Of a stretch of DNA of 64,000 bases, positions 9,460 through 17,058 are shown in pieces. Each line of letters opens with the position of its first letter. Positions within the stretch are counted from its first letter, which is position 1. Source of the DNA: Nannocystis bainbridge (lineage in GTDB: Bacteria > Myxococcota_A > Polyangia > Nannocystales > Nannocystaceae); assembly GCF_028368995.1 (NCBI RefSeq), contig NZ_JAQNDL010000002.1, forward strand, positions 186,001 through 250,000, written 5' to 3'. The notes below the pieces were generated by a model. It was not told the origin of the DNA, searched no databases, and worked only from the letters and a program-made list of their open reading frames with translations. Both the position numbers and the translations under genes were made by a program.

Positions 9460-10012
9460 GCCAGCGGCCGGCGAGGGCGCGGTGGCCGGCCGAGCGAGCG
9501 GGACGCCGAGGTGGAGCGTACCTGTCCGATGGGACAGGCCGAATCCGATGTTTGCGAGGTCGTCCGCTCGCGCGATCGTGACGCCGCGATCGTCGCCGCA
9601 GGTCTGCTCGTGGTGCGGCCGCCGGTCGAGCGAGCAGCTCGCCGGGGAGCTCTGCAGGCCCGGGCGCCCGGGTTGCGAGAGGTGCTGTCGCGGTTCTGCG
9701 GCAGCGGTCGCGTGGGGCCGCAGGACATGTCTGTTTGGATATGTGCGAATGGACATGTCGTCATGAACATGTCCTGAGTTTTCGTCCGGGCGCCGCCGGT
9801 CGGTGCATCCCGCGCGAGCAGGGTCGGTGACGCGCCCGTCACCGGGATGTCGCCCGCCCGTGGTCCGGCGCCGCGGCTCACGCGCGGGCGGTCCGCGGCG
9901 ACGGACGGGCGTGCGCGCGCGATCGCGGGTGTACGCGCGAACGCGGCGCGTGGGGCTGCAGCAAAAGCGGCGCGGGCTTCCCGGGGCCCGAAGGACGCGC
10001 TAGACGACCCGC
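9460..10012. other. Intergenic, 553 bp, with two 14-bp repeat sites
   Basis: No gene with convincing coding character. It holds a CCTG/CAGG pair 14 bp apart (9521, 9535) and a four-unit phased array at 9726-9771. The last 200 bp are very GC-rich and lead into the lipoprotein gene at 10013, with a TAGACG box 6 nt before its ATG. Confidence 0.6.
9726..9771. repeat. 14-bp phased CATG repeat array (4 units)
   Basis: CATG/TATG anchors at 9726, 9740, 9754 and 9768. Unlike the other intergenic arrays it is not next to a stop codon: it is 266 bp after the reductase gene and 240 bp before the next start. Confidence 0.85.
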
Positions 10013-10864
10013 ATGCCTGCACGCTTCGCTTCCTCCGCGCTCCTGCTGTCCGTCGCCGTCCTGCTCGCCTGCAGCCCGAGCGAGCCCGCGACCACCGACG
10101 ACACGACGGGCGGCACCGGCACCGGTGAGACCGACGCGACGACGACCACCGGCACGCCGACGACCACCGCCGCGCCGACCAGCACGAGCGACACGAGCAC
10201 CAGCGACGGCACCACCTCCGAGGGCACGACCTCGCCGGTCGACACCACGACGGACGCCGAGACGACGACGACGACGACCGGCGAGACGACGACCGGCGAG
10301 GCGACGACCGGCGAGACGACGACCGGCGACGAGACGACCACCACGACCACCGGCTCGACCACCGACGACACCGGCGAGACCACCAGCGGTACCACCGGCG
10401 ACGAGGGCCTCGGGCCCGACGCCCAAGCGGCGATCGACGCCCTCGAGCTGGTCGTCGACGGCGTGCTGTGGACCAGCGAGTCCGACTACCCGTGGACCGT
10501 GTTCGGCCTGCCCGACGCTGCGCCGATCGGCGTCGACAACCTCAAGGAGCTGCTCGCCCCGCAGATCGTGGTCGAGAACGGCGAGGCCCCGCTCGAGGAG
10601 CAGACGATCGAGCAGAAGCCGTGGGACAAGATCTTCCTCGACATGACGACGCCGCAGGACTGGTGGACCGACTACGAGATCCAGCGCGCCGAGCAATACC
10701 AGGCGATCCAGGACGTGCTGGAGGGCCACCTCGTGAACCTGAAGATGTTCCGGATCGGCGAGAAGTCCGGCAACTGGCTGTCGGGCGCGATCGACATGTT
10801 CGTGATCGGCGAGACGGTCGACGGCGACCTGGTCGGGATCCAGACGATCACCGTCGAGACCTGA
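10013..10864 (+). CDS. NuiA-like nuclease inhibitor lipoprotein
   Basis: Lipoprotein of 283 residues. The signal peptide ends in a lipobox (VLLACS, Cys20), then a linker of about 100 residues made almost entirely of Thr, Gly, Asp, Glu and Ser. The globular part from about residue 130 strongly resembles the cyanobacterial nuclease A inhibitor NuiA: GVLWTSESDYPWTVF, then a TTPQDWWTDYE segment, an LEGHLVNLKMFRIGE region, VIGETVDGDLVGIQT and a terminal VET. NuiA binds and blocks the sugar-non-specific endonuclease NucA. Here the domain would be displayed on the outer membrane by a flexible stalk, so it may protect against the cell's own secreted nucleases or those of rivals (inference). No nuclease gene is adjacent. 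Confidence 0.82.
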   Translation: MPARFASSALLLSVAVLLACSPSEPATTDDTTGGTGTGETDATTTTGTPTTTAAPTSTSDTSTSDGTTSEGTTSPVDTTTDAETTTTTTGETTTGEATTGETTTGDETTTTTTGSTTDDTGETTSGTTGDEGLGPDAQAAIDALELVVDGVLWTSESDYPWTVFGLPDAAPIGVDNLKELLAPQIVVENGEAPLEEQTIEQKPWDKIFLDMTTPQDWWTDYEIQRAEQYQAIQDVLEGHLVNLKMFRIGEKSGNWLSGAIDMFVIGETVDGDLVGIQTITVET

Positions 10865-10867
10865 GCC

Positions 10868-10941
10868 CCTGGCGCTCAGGGCATGTCCGAAGACACAGGG
10901 CCTTTCAGGCATGCCCTTTCGGACATGCCCGAAACGCCAGG
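10868..10941. repeat. 14-bp phased CATG/CAGG repeat array (6 units)
   Basis: Anchors CCTG, CATG, CAGG, CATG, CATG and CAGG at 10868, 10882, 10896, 10910, 10924 and 10938. The array occupies the whole gap between two convergent stop codons (10864 and 10947). Confidence 0.88.
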
Positions 10942-10946
10942 CAGCC

Positions 10947-11387
10947 TCACTGCTTGCGGACCACGCCCCCGTCGTCGACCGTGAACGTCAGCTCCTCGCG
11001 CAGCAGCTGGTTGCTGTCCTGCGAGCGCGACAGCATCACGGTCGCCGTGGCCTCCTCGAAGCCCTCGGCGACCGACAGCAGCACGCGGAAGGTCTGGGGC
11101 GTGCGCGGCGGGACGAAGCCGTCCCAGCGGGTCGTGCCGCCCTCGACGTTGAAGCCCTTGATGTAGATCTCGGCGACCAGCTTGTTGGTCTCGACGATGC
11201 CGGCGACCCGCATCTTGAGCACGAGCTCGACCTGGCGCGGGCCCTTGGGTTCGTAGGTGAGGTCGAGCTGGAGGTCGGCGGCGTCCTCCTTGACCGACTC
11301 GCTGCGCAGGGAGACCGGGCCGGCTGCCGGCTTGTGGGCGCAGCCGAGGAGCGACGCGGCGAGGGCCAGGGACACGAAGAGGCGCAT
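10947..11387 (-). CDS. Small hypothetical lipoprotein
   Basis: Predicted lipoprotein of 146 residues with lipobox SLLGCAH (Cys16). The mature part is rich in beta-strand-forming residues, with alternating hydrophobic stretches such as QLDLTY, VELVLKMRV and AEIYIKGFNV, suggesting one beta-sandwich domain. It contains no cysteine after the lipid-bearing one. I do not recognise the family. A TAAAAC box is 8 nt before the ATG. It is followed by the convergent 14-bp array. The gene at 11421-12587 lies just upstream on the same strand with a 33-bp gap and has its own -10-like box, so they may or may not be one operon. Confidence 0.7.
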   Translation of the reverse strand: MRLFVSLALAASLLGCAHKPAAGPVSLRSESVKEDAADLQLDLTYEPKGPRQVELVLKMRVAGIVETNKLVAEIYIKGFNVEGGTTRWDGFVPPRTPQTFRVLLSVAEGFEEATATVMLSRSQDSNQLLREELTFTVDDGGVVRKQ

Positions 11388-11420
11388 GGGGGCCGGTTTT
11401 ACCCCGACGCCGCCGCGGCG

Positions 11421-12587
11421 TCAGCGGGGCCCGAGCCCGAACTGCAGCGCGAGCTCCAGCCCGAGCGACAGCTCGAGGCCGCCGACGCGGAAGCGGGGCA
11501 CGCCGACCGCGTCGGCCAGGCCGACCACCCGCGGCCCGTCGTGGTCGTCGATCCCGAAGCTGCCGCCGAGCTCGATCCGCGGGCCCACGCGCAGGCCGAG
11601 CCGCGGCGACGGCCGAGCCCGCCAGCCCGGCGACAGCCGCAGGAACCCGCCCAGCAGCGGCGGACGGGCCACCGTGTCGTCGTCGCCCGACGCCGCCAGC
11701 GGCGCTCGCTCGCCCGCGCGCGTGACCCACCACGGCTCGATCGCCAGCCCGACCAGGATCGGCAGCTCGAACCGACCGCGGCGCAGGGCGTAGCCGGCCG
11801 CGATCGCCACGCGCAGGCGGCCGAGGCCGACCCCTGCCTCGGCCTGGCCGATCGCGCGGGTCTCGAGCGCCGCGGCGAGGCCCCGCGGACTGCGGACCTC
11901 GAGGCCGAGCCCGCCGCCGCCGCCGCCCAGGGCGCCGCCGTACGCTGGCGGACCGAGGCCGAGCACCGCCGCGGCGTGCAGGCCGACGCCGAGCTCCCAG
12001 CGTGGCCGATCGGACATGTCCTTTTGGACCTGCGCTTTTGGGCCTGTCTCTTCGGCCATGTCGAGGGGCGGCGACGGCTCGGGAGGTGGCGGCTCCGGCG
12101 GGGCCGGCTCGGGTGGCACCAGCTCGGGAGCGGCTGCGGGCGGTGGGATCGCCACGTCCTCCTGGTCGGGGATCACCGCGCCTTGCTCGACGGCGAAGAT
12201 CAGGTTCGCGGCGGTGCTGGCGACCACGCGGACCTCTTGCCCGATCTCGACCGCGAAGCTGCGCTCGTACGCGCGGCCGTCGGAGGTGATCACGCGGATC
12301 GTCCCGCGGTCGTCGGCGGCGCGGGTGAGCTGGAGATAGAGGTACGGCGCCTCGGTCGGGGCCGCGCCGCCGTGGCGCTCGATCGGCAGCCGCGGCAGGC
12401 GCAGGGCCAGGGCCGCCAGCACGGCGGCCTCGTCGAACCCGCGGATGTCGGCCCGCGCGGCCCGGAACTCTTGCGGCTCGCCGGTTGTCGCGTCACCTGT
12501 CCCCGGGGACATGCCCGAAGCGACACCCGGCTCGGCCGCGGGGGCGACCAGCACCGTGACGAGCGCGCATGTCGAGGCGAGGAGCAC
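11421..12587 (-). CDS. Secreted protein, Pro-rich linker plus barrel-like C-terminus
   Basis: This 388-residue protein has an N-terminal signal sequence (cut likely after APAA). Residues about 45-150 form a first domain. A Pro/Glu linker (PPEPAPPEP repeats) follows, then about 190 residues of alternating Gly/hydrophobic strands with aromatic positions (WELGVGLHAAA, LRVGPRIELGG), as in small outer-membrane barrels or myxobacterial TonB-like/energy-linker proteins. No specific family is recognised. A four-unit 14-bp repeat run (12015-12057) encodes the junction between linker and barrel-like part, and a CCTG/CATG pair (12496, 12510) lies near the N-terminus. The GTG start is supported by a TAGGCT box 6 nt upstream. 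Confidence 0.65.
   Translation of the reverse strand: MLLASTCALVTVLVAPAAEPGVASGMSPGTGDATTGEPQEFRAARADIRGFDEAAVLAALALRLPRLPIERHGGAAPTEAPYLYLQLTRAADDRGTIRVITSDGRAYERSFAVEIGQEVRVVASTAANLIFAVEQGAVIPDQEDVAIPPPAAAPELVPPEPAPPEPPPPEPSPPLDMAEETGPKAQVQKDMSDRPRWELGVGLHAAAVLGLGPPAYGGALGGGGGGLGLEVRSPRGLAAALETRAIGQAEAGVGLGRLRVAIAAGYALRRGRFELPILVGLAIEPWWVTRAGERAPLAASGDDDTVARPPLLGGFLRLSPGWRARPSPRLGLRVGPRIELGGSFGIDDHDGPRVVGLADAVGVPRFRVGGLELSLGLELALQFGLGPR
12015..12060. repeat. 14-bp phased repeat run inside a coding region (4 units)
   Basis: CATG, CCTG, CCTG, CATG anchors at 12015, 12029, 12043 and 12057, within the linker-barrel junction of the minus-strand gene 11421-12587. The reading frame is kept. Confidence 0.8.
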
Positions 12588-12599
12588 GGGGCGAGCCTA
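12585..12599 (-). promoter_or_regulatory. Leaderless-type -10 box TAGGCT
   Basis: TAGGCT (plus-strand 12594-12599) lies 6 nt before the minus-strand GTG start at 12587. It sits in the 19-bp gap after the upstream Cys-rich gene, so this gene can be expressed separately. Confidence 0.5.
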
Positions 12600-12606
12600 G
12601 CGTGTT

Positions 12607-13449
12607 TCAGCCGCAGCCGTTGTCGACGCACACCGCCGCGCCGAGGTAGGCGGAGTCGCAGCAGACTTCGAGGTCGCCGGCGCAGGCCGACGGGCACGGG
12701 CAGGTCAGGCAGGCGCCCGCGTAGGCGAACGGGCGGCAGTCGCCCGCCAGGCACAGCTCGTCGCCGGGGCACGCGCTGCCGCAGTCGTCGCAGTGCAGCG
12801 GGTCCTCGGCGAGCACCACGCAGGCGCCGTCGCAGTCGACGCGGCCGTCGCCGCAGCCCTCGGCGCACTTGCTGGCGTTGCACACGCCCTGGTCGCCGCA
12901 GTCGTTGTCGCACTCGCCGCAGTGGCGCGGGTCGCTGCGGGTGTCGACGCAGGTCTCGCCGCAGCGGACCAGGCCGTCGCGGCAGCGACACTCGCCGCCG
13001 TCGCAGCGCTCGCGCTGGGCGTCGCAGGTGCCGTCGCAGCAGGCGTCCGCGGCCACGCAGCCCTCCCCGCACTGGACCTGGCCCTCGGGGCACGGCGACT
13101 CGCCGCAGGCGGTCGAACAGGTCGGATCGCAACCTTCCTGGCCTTCGGGACAGGCGGTGTCCTCGCCGCAACCTTCCTGGCCCTCGGGACAGGTCTCGGA
13201 GTCGTGCGAGGTGTCGTCGCTGTCGTGATCGCTGTCGTTGTGGTTGTCGTCGGTCGAGCCGGCGCCGCCGATGGTGTACTCCTTGAGGCAAGCCGGAGCG
13301 CCGAGGAGCAGGGTCAGGGCAGCGAGGCGGCGGAGCGCGCCTGGAAGGTCGAGGACGGGGGCGGGCGCGAGGCGGCGGAGCGGGCTCGGGGGGCTCGCGG
13401 TGGTGGCCGGATCGAGGGGGGCGGCGGCGAGGCTGCGGCGCGCGTTCAT
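12607..13449 (-). CDS. Cys-rich secreted protein
   Basis: This Cys-rich protein has about 280 residues from the ATG at 13449. A hydrophobic segment ends in a lipobox-like LLLGAPAC, followed by an Asp/Asn/His/Ser spacer, two near-identical CPEGQEGC motifs, and then repeated myxobacterial Cys modules of the form DPRHCGECDNDC..GVCNASKC and DPLHCDDCGSAC..LCLAGDC. These modules are common in secreted Myxococcota proteins and are usually disulfide-bonded; their role is unknown. The start is uncertain. A GTG at 13605 overlaps the stop of the preceding gene (GTGA), but that N-terminus, like the 53 residues before the lipobox from 13449, is too long for a normal lipoprotein signal. It is the third gene of a sigma factor-partner-Cys-rich run. 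Confidence 0.65.
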   Translation of the reverse strand: MNARRSLAAAPLDPATTASPPSPLRRLAPAPVLDLPGALRRLAALTLLLGAPACLKEYTIGGAGSTDDNHNDSDHDSDDTSHDSETCPEGQEGCGEDTACPEGQEGCDPTCSTACGESPCPEGQVQCGEGCVAADACCDGTCDAQRERCDGGECRCRDGLVRCGETCVDTRSDPRHCGECDNDCGDQGVCNASKCAEGCGDGRVDCDGACVVLAEDPLHCDDCGSACPGDELCLAGDCRPFAYAGACLTCPCPSACAGDLEVCCDSAYLGAAVCVDNGCG

Positions 13450-13601
13450 CGGGCACGGGGAGCTCGGGGAGCTCGCGGTGGTGGCCGGCTCGAGGGGCGC
13501 GCAGGCGAGGTCGCGCAGGCTCACCTCGCTCGCCTCGCGCGCTCGAGCGGCCGGGCGGAGCGGGCTCGCCGGGCGGGCCGGCCTCGCGCAGGCGTCGTGG
13601 G

Positions 13602-14699
13602 TCACGGCGTCTCCCCGCCGGCGAGGGCGGCGTCGGCTTGCTTGCGGTGGGCGCCGGTCGGGTGGTGCTCGAGATAGTCCTGCCAGCAGGCAGCGCGGGC
13701 GTCGGCGGGGCTGCGACGGCACAGACCGGCGCGCGCGTCGTCGGCGAAGCGGCCGGCGGGGAAGCGGCCCAGGTACTCGCGCCACGCGGCGGCCTGGCCG
13801 TCGCCGCCGCGCAACTGGCGGGTCAGCGCGAACAGATCGCCGTAGGCCAGCTCGGCCCGCGCGCCGGCGCCGGGCAGGGCGAGGATCTCCCGGAACTTGC
13901 GCTCGGCGGCCGCGAGCTCGCCCTTCTGCCACAGCTGTTGCGCCTCGTCCTCGAGCGACAATCCGGGCGCGGCGTCCTCCTGCGACTTGCGCCGGCGGGG
14001 GCCGTCCTTGGCGAGGGCTTTGCGCGGGCGCGTTTCGTCCGGGACGTCGACAGTCGGTGATGTCCCTCGGGACATGTCCTCGGGGGCACTTTCACGTGTC
14101 GTTTTGGGCATGTCCTGGGGGACATTCGTGACTGTCTCTTGGGACATGTCATTCCGGTCCGCGGCCCGCTCGGCGGCGCCGTCGGTGTGGACCTCGGTGG
14201 TGCCGCCGAAGCGCGCCTCGCCGTGACGCCCGCCCGCGCCGTCGAGGGCCGCCGCGGTGCCGCGCTCGCCGGCCCGCTCGGCCACGAGATCGGGGCCGAC
14301 GACGGCGAGCAGCACGGCCGCGGCGAGGGCCGCGACGACGCCGAACACCACGCCGAGGCGGCGGCGCCCGGGGACGGGGGCCGGCGGGATGCTGGCCAGG
14401 CGCCGCTCGGCCAGCTTGCCGTCGAGCTCGGCCTTCAGCGCGGTGGTGAACGGCGCCAGCGCCCCGGCGTCGCCGCGCCCGTGGCCCGGCGCGAGCGGGA
14501 CCACGGGCGGCAGGACGCCGGCGCGCGCGACCGCGTCGGCCGGGACGGCGGCGGGGTCGAGCTCGCGGGCGCGGGCCAACATGGCCGCAAAGTCAGGTGC
14601 GGGTCGGGCCCTGGCGACCAGGCGATCGAGGTGCTCGGCGGTGTCGCGGGCGAACGGCGCGAGCGCGGGCGGGGTGCCGTCTTCGTCATGCGTCGCCAT
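13602..14699 (-). CDS. Membrane protein, probable anti-sigma/partner of ECF sigma
   Basis: The protein has 365 residues with one membrane segment at about 114-134 (VVFGVVAALAAAVLLAVVG). The cytoplasmic N-terminus is 110 residues long. The start ATG lies inside the end of the ECF sigma gene (14-bp overlap), the classic arrangement for a sigma factor and its membrane-bound anti-sigma factor. No zinc-finger HXXXCXXC motif is visible, so it is not a ZAS-type anti-sigma; the assignment rests on position and topology. The extracytoplasmic part has a disordered stretch encoded by 14-bp repeats (14059-14158), then a TPR-like C-terminus (about 275-365) with AAWREYLGRFPAGRFADDAR repeats similar to YbgF/outer-membrane-lipoprotein modules. 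Confidence 0.7.
   Translation of the reverse strand: MATHDEDGTPPALAPFARDTAEHLDRLVARARPAPDFAAMLARARELDPAAVPADAVARAGVLPPVVPLAPGHGRGDAGALAPFTTALKAELDGKLAERRLASIPPAPVPGRRRLGVVFGVVAALAAAVLLAVVGPDLVAERAGERGTAAALDGAGGRHGEARFGGTTEVHTDGAAERAADRNDMSQETVTNVPQDMPKTTRESAPEDMSRGTSPTVDVPDETRPRKALAKDGPRRRKSQEDAAPGLSLEDEAQQLWQKGELAAAERKFREILALPGAGARAELAYGDLFALTRQLRGGDGQAAAWREYLGRFPAGRFADDARAGLCRRSPADARAACWQDYLEHHPTGAHRKQADAALAGGETP
14059..14158. repeat. 14-bp repeats in a 14-14-8 pattern inside a coding region
   Basis: Anchors lie at 14059, 14073, 14087, then 14095, 14109, 14123, then 14131 and 14145. Spacing 14, 14, 8 gives a 36-bp superperiod, equal to 12 codons, so the frame is kept. The protein reads repeated DMS/DMP tetrads separated by Thr/Glu/Ser-rich spacers. 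Confidence 0.75.
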
Positions 14700-15342
14700 G
14701 GTCGCGCTCCTTGTCGGCCGAGTCCTCGGTGAGCCAGCCGAGCCGCACGAGCTCGCTGCGGATCCGCGCACGCGCCCGGGTGGCGCGCACGCGGAGGTTG
14801 CCGGGCGAGATGCCGAGCTCGGCGGCGGCCTGCGGCGCCGGCATGTCCTGCAGGTCGCACAGCACGAACGCCTCGCGCAGCTGCGCGGGCAAGGTGTCGA
14901 GCACGGCGAGCAAGACCTCGGCGCGGCGCTGCCGGAGGTGCGCGCCCTCGGGGTCGGCGTCGGTGCCGACGCTGCTCTGGGCGCTGACGACCTCGAGGCG
15001 ATCCATGGCCTGGTCGCCACGGTAGCGCGAGCGCCAGTGCTTGCGCACGATGTTGACGGCGATCCCCCGCAGCCACCCGGCGAAGGCGCCGCGGCCCTCG
15101 AACTGGGCCAGGCCGACGAAGGCCCGCGCGAAGGTCTCCTGGACCAGGTCCTCGGCGGCCGCGGTGTCGCCGGTGAGGTAGGCGAGGTGGCGGAACACGC
15201 GGTCGAAGTGCTCCTGATAGAGGCGCGACCAGGCTTCGATGTCGCCGCCGCGGGCGCGATGAAGGAGCTCGGCCTCGCGGTCCTCCGCTTCGGAGGCGCT
15301 CGGCGCGGAGCCCGGACGTAACAGTTGCAGGAGCGAACCCAC
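14686..15342 (-). CDS. ECF-type RNA polymerase sigma factor
   Basis: Extracytoplasmic-function sigma factor of 218 residues. Region 2 (about 30-100) has LYQEHFDRVFRHLAYLTGD, the EDLVQETFARAF motif and the FAGWLRGIAVNIVRKHWR -10-recognition helix. Region 4 (about 140-195) has LDTLPAQLREAFVLCDLQ, then AAAELGISPGNLRVRATRAR as the helix-turn-helix. Region 3 is absent, as expected. It is followed, with a 14-bp overlap, by the membrane protein at 13602-14699. CTGTAACA (minus strand, 15373-15380) is 30 bp before the start and is repeated before the divergent repeat-lipoprotein gene, suggesting shared or auto-regulation (inference). Confidence 0.92.
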   Translation of the reverse strand: MGSLLQLLRPGSAPSASEAEDREAELLHRARGGDIEAWSRLYQEHFDRVFRHLAYLTGDTAAAEDLVQETFARAFVGLAQFEGRGAFAGWLRGIAVNIVRKHWRSRYRGDQAMDRLEVVSAQSSVGTDADPEGAHLRQRRAEVLLAVLDTLPAQLREAFVLCDLQDMPAPQAAAELGISPGNLRVRATRARARIRSELVRLGWLTEDSADKERDHGDA

Positions 15343-15372
15343 TCAGCCCCCAGGTACCCGATCGCACCGCGG

Positions 15373-15445
15373 TGTTACAGGGAATCGCAGGCGCGAAAGC
15401 GCACTGTGGGGAGGGCGAAAAGTTTTTTGACCAGCGGCTGTAACA
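15373..15445. promoter_or_regulatory. Divergent promoter region with two CTGTAACA motifs
   Basis: CTGTAACA occurs on the minus strand at 15373-15380, toward the sigma gene, and on the plus strand at 15438-15445, toward the lipoprotein gene at 15487. An AT-rich stretch (AAAAGTTTTTTGACC) precedes the plus copy. They may be -10 elements or operators for a common regulator, possibly the sigma factor itself. Confidence 0.45.
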
Positions 15446-15486
15446 GGCCGGCCGCGGCGGGGACTCGGGGCGGGAGACCCAACATC

Positions 15487-16257
15487 ATGCGCATCCTCGG
15501 CACCGCGATCCTTTCCCTTTCCACGACCCTGTTCCTGTTCGGCTGTGACATCGACCTGAACGGCAAGAACGCCGACGACCAGGCCGATGACGACAAGGAG
15601 GGAGACGGGGACGGCGAGGGTGGCGGGGACGGCGACGGTGGCGGGGACGGGGAGTCGCAGGGCGATGGCGAGTCGCAGGGCGATGGCGAGTCGCAAGGTG
15701 ACAATGAGTCGCAAGGCGACGGCGAGTCGCAAGGCGAGACGCAGGGCGACGGCGAGTCACAAGGCGAGACGCAGGGCGACGGTGAATCGCAAGGCGACAC
15801 GCAGGGCGACGGCGAGTCGCAAGGCGACACGCAGGGCGATGGCGAATCGCAGGGCGACACGCAGGGCGATGGCGACACGCAGGGAGACGGCGAGTCGCAG
15901 GGCGATGGCGACACGCAGGGCGACGGCGGTGAGTCGCAAGGCGACACGCAGGGCGACGGCGGTGAGTCGCAAGGCGACACGCAGGGTGATGGCGGCGAGT
16001 CGGAGGGCGACACGCAGGGTGATGGCGGTGAGTCGCAGGGCGACACGCAGGGCGACGGCGGCGAGTCGGAGGGCGACACGCAGGGCGACGGTGGCGAGTC
16101 GCAAGGCGACACGCAGGGCGATGGCGAGTCGCAAGGCGACGGCGAGTCGCAAGGCGACACGCAGGGCGATGGCGAGTCGCAGGGTGACACGCAGGGCGAT
16201 GGCGAGTCCGAGGGCGACACGCAGGGCGACGGCGAGTCCGAGGGCGACACGCTCTGA
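15487..16257 (+). CDS. Low-complexity acidic repeat lipoprotein (DGESQG/DTQG)
   Basis: Lipoprotein of 256 residues with a clean signal peptide (FLFGCDI, Cys19). After a short linker, residues about 40-256 consist almost wholly of short units GDGESQ, GDTQ and later GDGGESE, with no aromatic residue and an extreme negative charge. The underlying DNA is a tandem array of 12- and 18-bp units (about 15600-16255), so copy number is likely to vary between strains. The chain is expected to be extended and may bind divalent cations or act as a surface stalk or slime component (inference). It is divergent from an ECF sigma gene and shares a CTGTAACA motif with it. The ATG at 15487 is the only start with a signal peptide. 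Confidence 0.8.
   Translation: MRILGTAILSLSTTLFLFGCDIDLNGKNADDQADDDKEGDGDGEGGGDGDGGGDGESQGDGESQGDGESQGDNESQGDGESQGETQGDGESQGETQGDGESQGDTQGDGESQGDTQGDGESQGDTQGDGDTQGDGESQGDGDTQGDGGESQGDTQGDGGESQGDTQGDGGESEGDTQGDGGESQGDTQGDGGESEGDTQGDGGESQGDTQGDGESQGDGESQGDTQGDGESQGDTQGDGESEGDTQGDGESEGDTL
15604..16255 (+). repeat. Coding tandem repeat array
   Basis: Short direct repeats of the types GGCGACGGCGAGTCGCAA and GGCGACACGCAG, combined in varying order, stay in frame throughout the lipoprotein gene. Confidence 0.85.
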
Positions 16258-16450
16258 TCGCTTCGGAGCGCCCAGTGCATGCGCCTCGCACTTCGAGGCG
16301 CGGCCCTTCGAGGCGTTACCGTGAGCTCGTCATTGTCAGCCACGACGGCGATCCTCGCGGACACGCGATGCCTCGCATCTGAAGAAATGCGGCGTCGCGT
16401 CTCGCCATCTTCGTGAAGCAACACCGATCGACGTCTCCGAACGCGACGAC

Positions 16451-16486
16451 GCGCCGGAATCGACCTCGACGAGGTCGATCCGGCGC
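16451..16486. terminator. Long hairpin between convergent genes
   Basis: An inverted repeat of about 17 bp with a single bulged A and a one-base centre (core ATCGACCTCG / CGAGGTCGAT) lies between the stop of the repeat lipoprotein (16257) and the stop of the small Gln-rich gene (16514). There is no T-tract. It probably acts as a shared, possibly factor-dependent, terminator or RNA-end structure. Confidence 0.5.
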
Positions 16487-16513
16487 GGGCACCGTCACTC
16501 GGACTGCAGGGGC

Positions 16514-16774
16514 TCAGCGGTTCTGCTGATCCTTGCGCATCGGATCGCGCTGATCCGTCTCGACGTCCTGGCCCACGCCGGTGCGGCCACGGTTCGGGTC
16601 CTGCTGCTGCTGCTGCTGGTCCCGGTCGGTGCGCGGCGTGCTGGCCGGCATGTCGGGCTGCTGGCGGCCGCCCTGCTGCGGGTTGCGCTGACGATCGTCC
16701 TGCGTCTGGCCGACACCGCGGTCGCGGCGGTTGTCGTCCTGCTGCTGCGGGTTCTTCTGATTCGGGGTCGTCAT
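16514..16774 (-). CDS. Small Gln-rich disordered protein
   Basis: Hydrophilic protein of 86 residues built mostly from Gln, Asp, Arg, Asn and Pro, with a run of six Gln and two copies of an R(T)GVGQ motif (RGVGQTQDD and RTGVGQDVETD). It has no cysteine, almost no aliphatic residues and no signal peptide. The start is well supported by AGGAG 7 nt before the ATG, one of few good Shine-Dalgarno sites in the window. A CATG/CAGG 14-bp pair (16791, 16805) lies just upstream. No family is recognised. The composition resembles stress-related hydrophilins or disordered DNA/RNA-associated proteins, but that is only analogy. Confidence 0.65.
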   Translation of the reverse strand: MTTPNQKNPQQQDDNRRDRGVGQTQDDRQRNPQQGGRQQPDMPASTPRTDRDQQQQQQDPNRGRTGVGQDVETDQRDPMRKDQQNR

Positions 16775-17008
16775 GGATCGTTCTCCTGAACATGTCCCTC
16801 GGGACAGGGCGGTGATTCGCCCGTCCGGGGCTCGGCGTCGGGAGCATGGTCGGCAGCGCGAGGCGGGCAAGTGATTTGGTGACGGTCGAAGCGCGGCGCG
16901 CCGTGCGACGATGCGACTTCGACGCGGTCCGCCTGCGAAACCGTTGTACCGCGGTGGCAGGGTCCGCTCGGGTGATCGGACCGGACTCGGCCTCGTGCGG
17001 CGCCGCGG

Positions 17009-17034
17009 CCACGCCGTCCGCGCGGACGGCGTGG
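17009..17034. repeat. Perfect 26-bp palindrome
   Basis: A perfect palindrome with no loop bases (half-site CCACGCCGTCCGC) lies 25 bp downstream of the minus-strand wax-synthase-like gene. It could form a strong hairpin ending that transcript or be a dimer binding site. Confidence 0.6.
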
Positions 17035-17058
17035 CGTGCTCGACTGCCGCGCCCGGGC

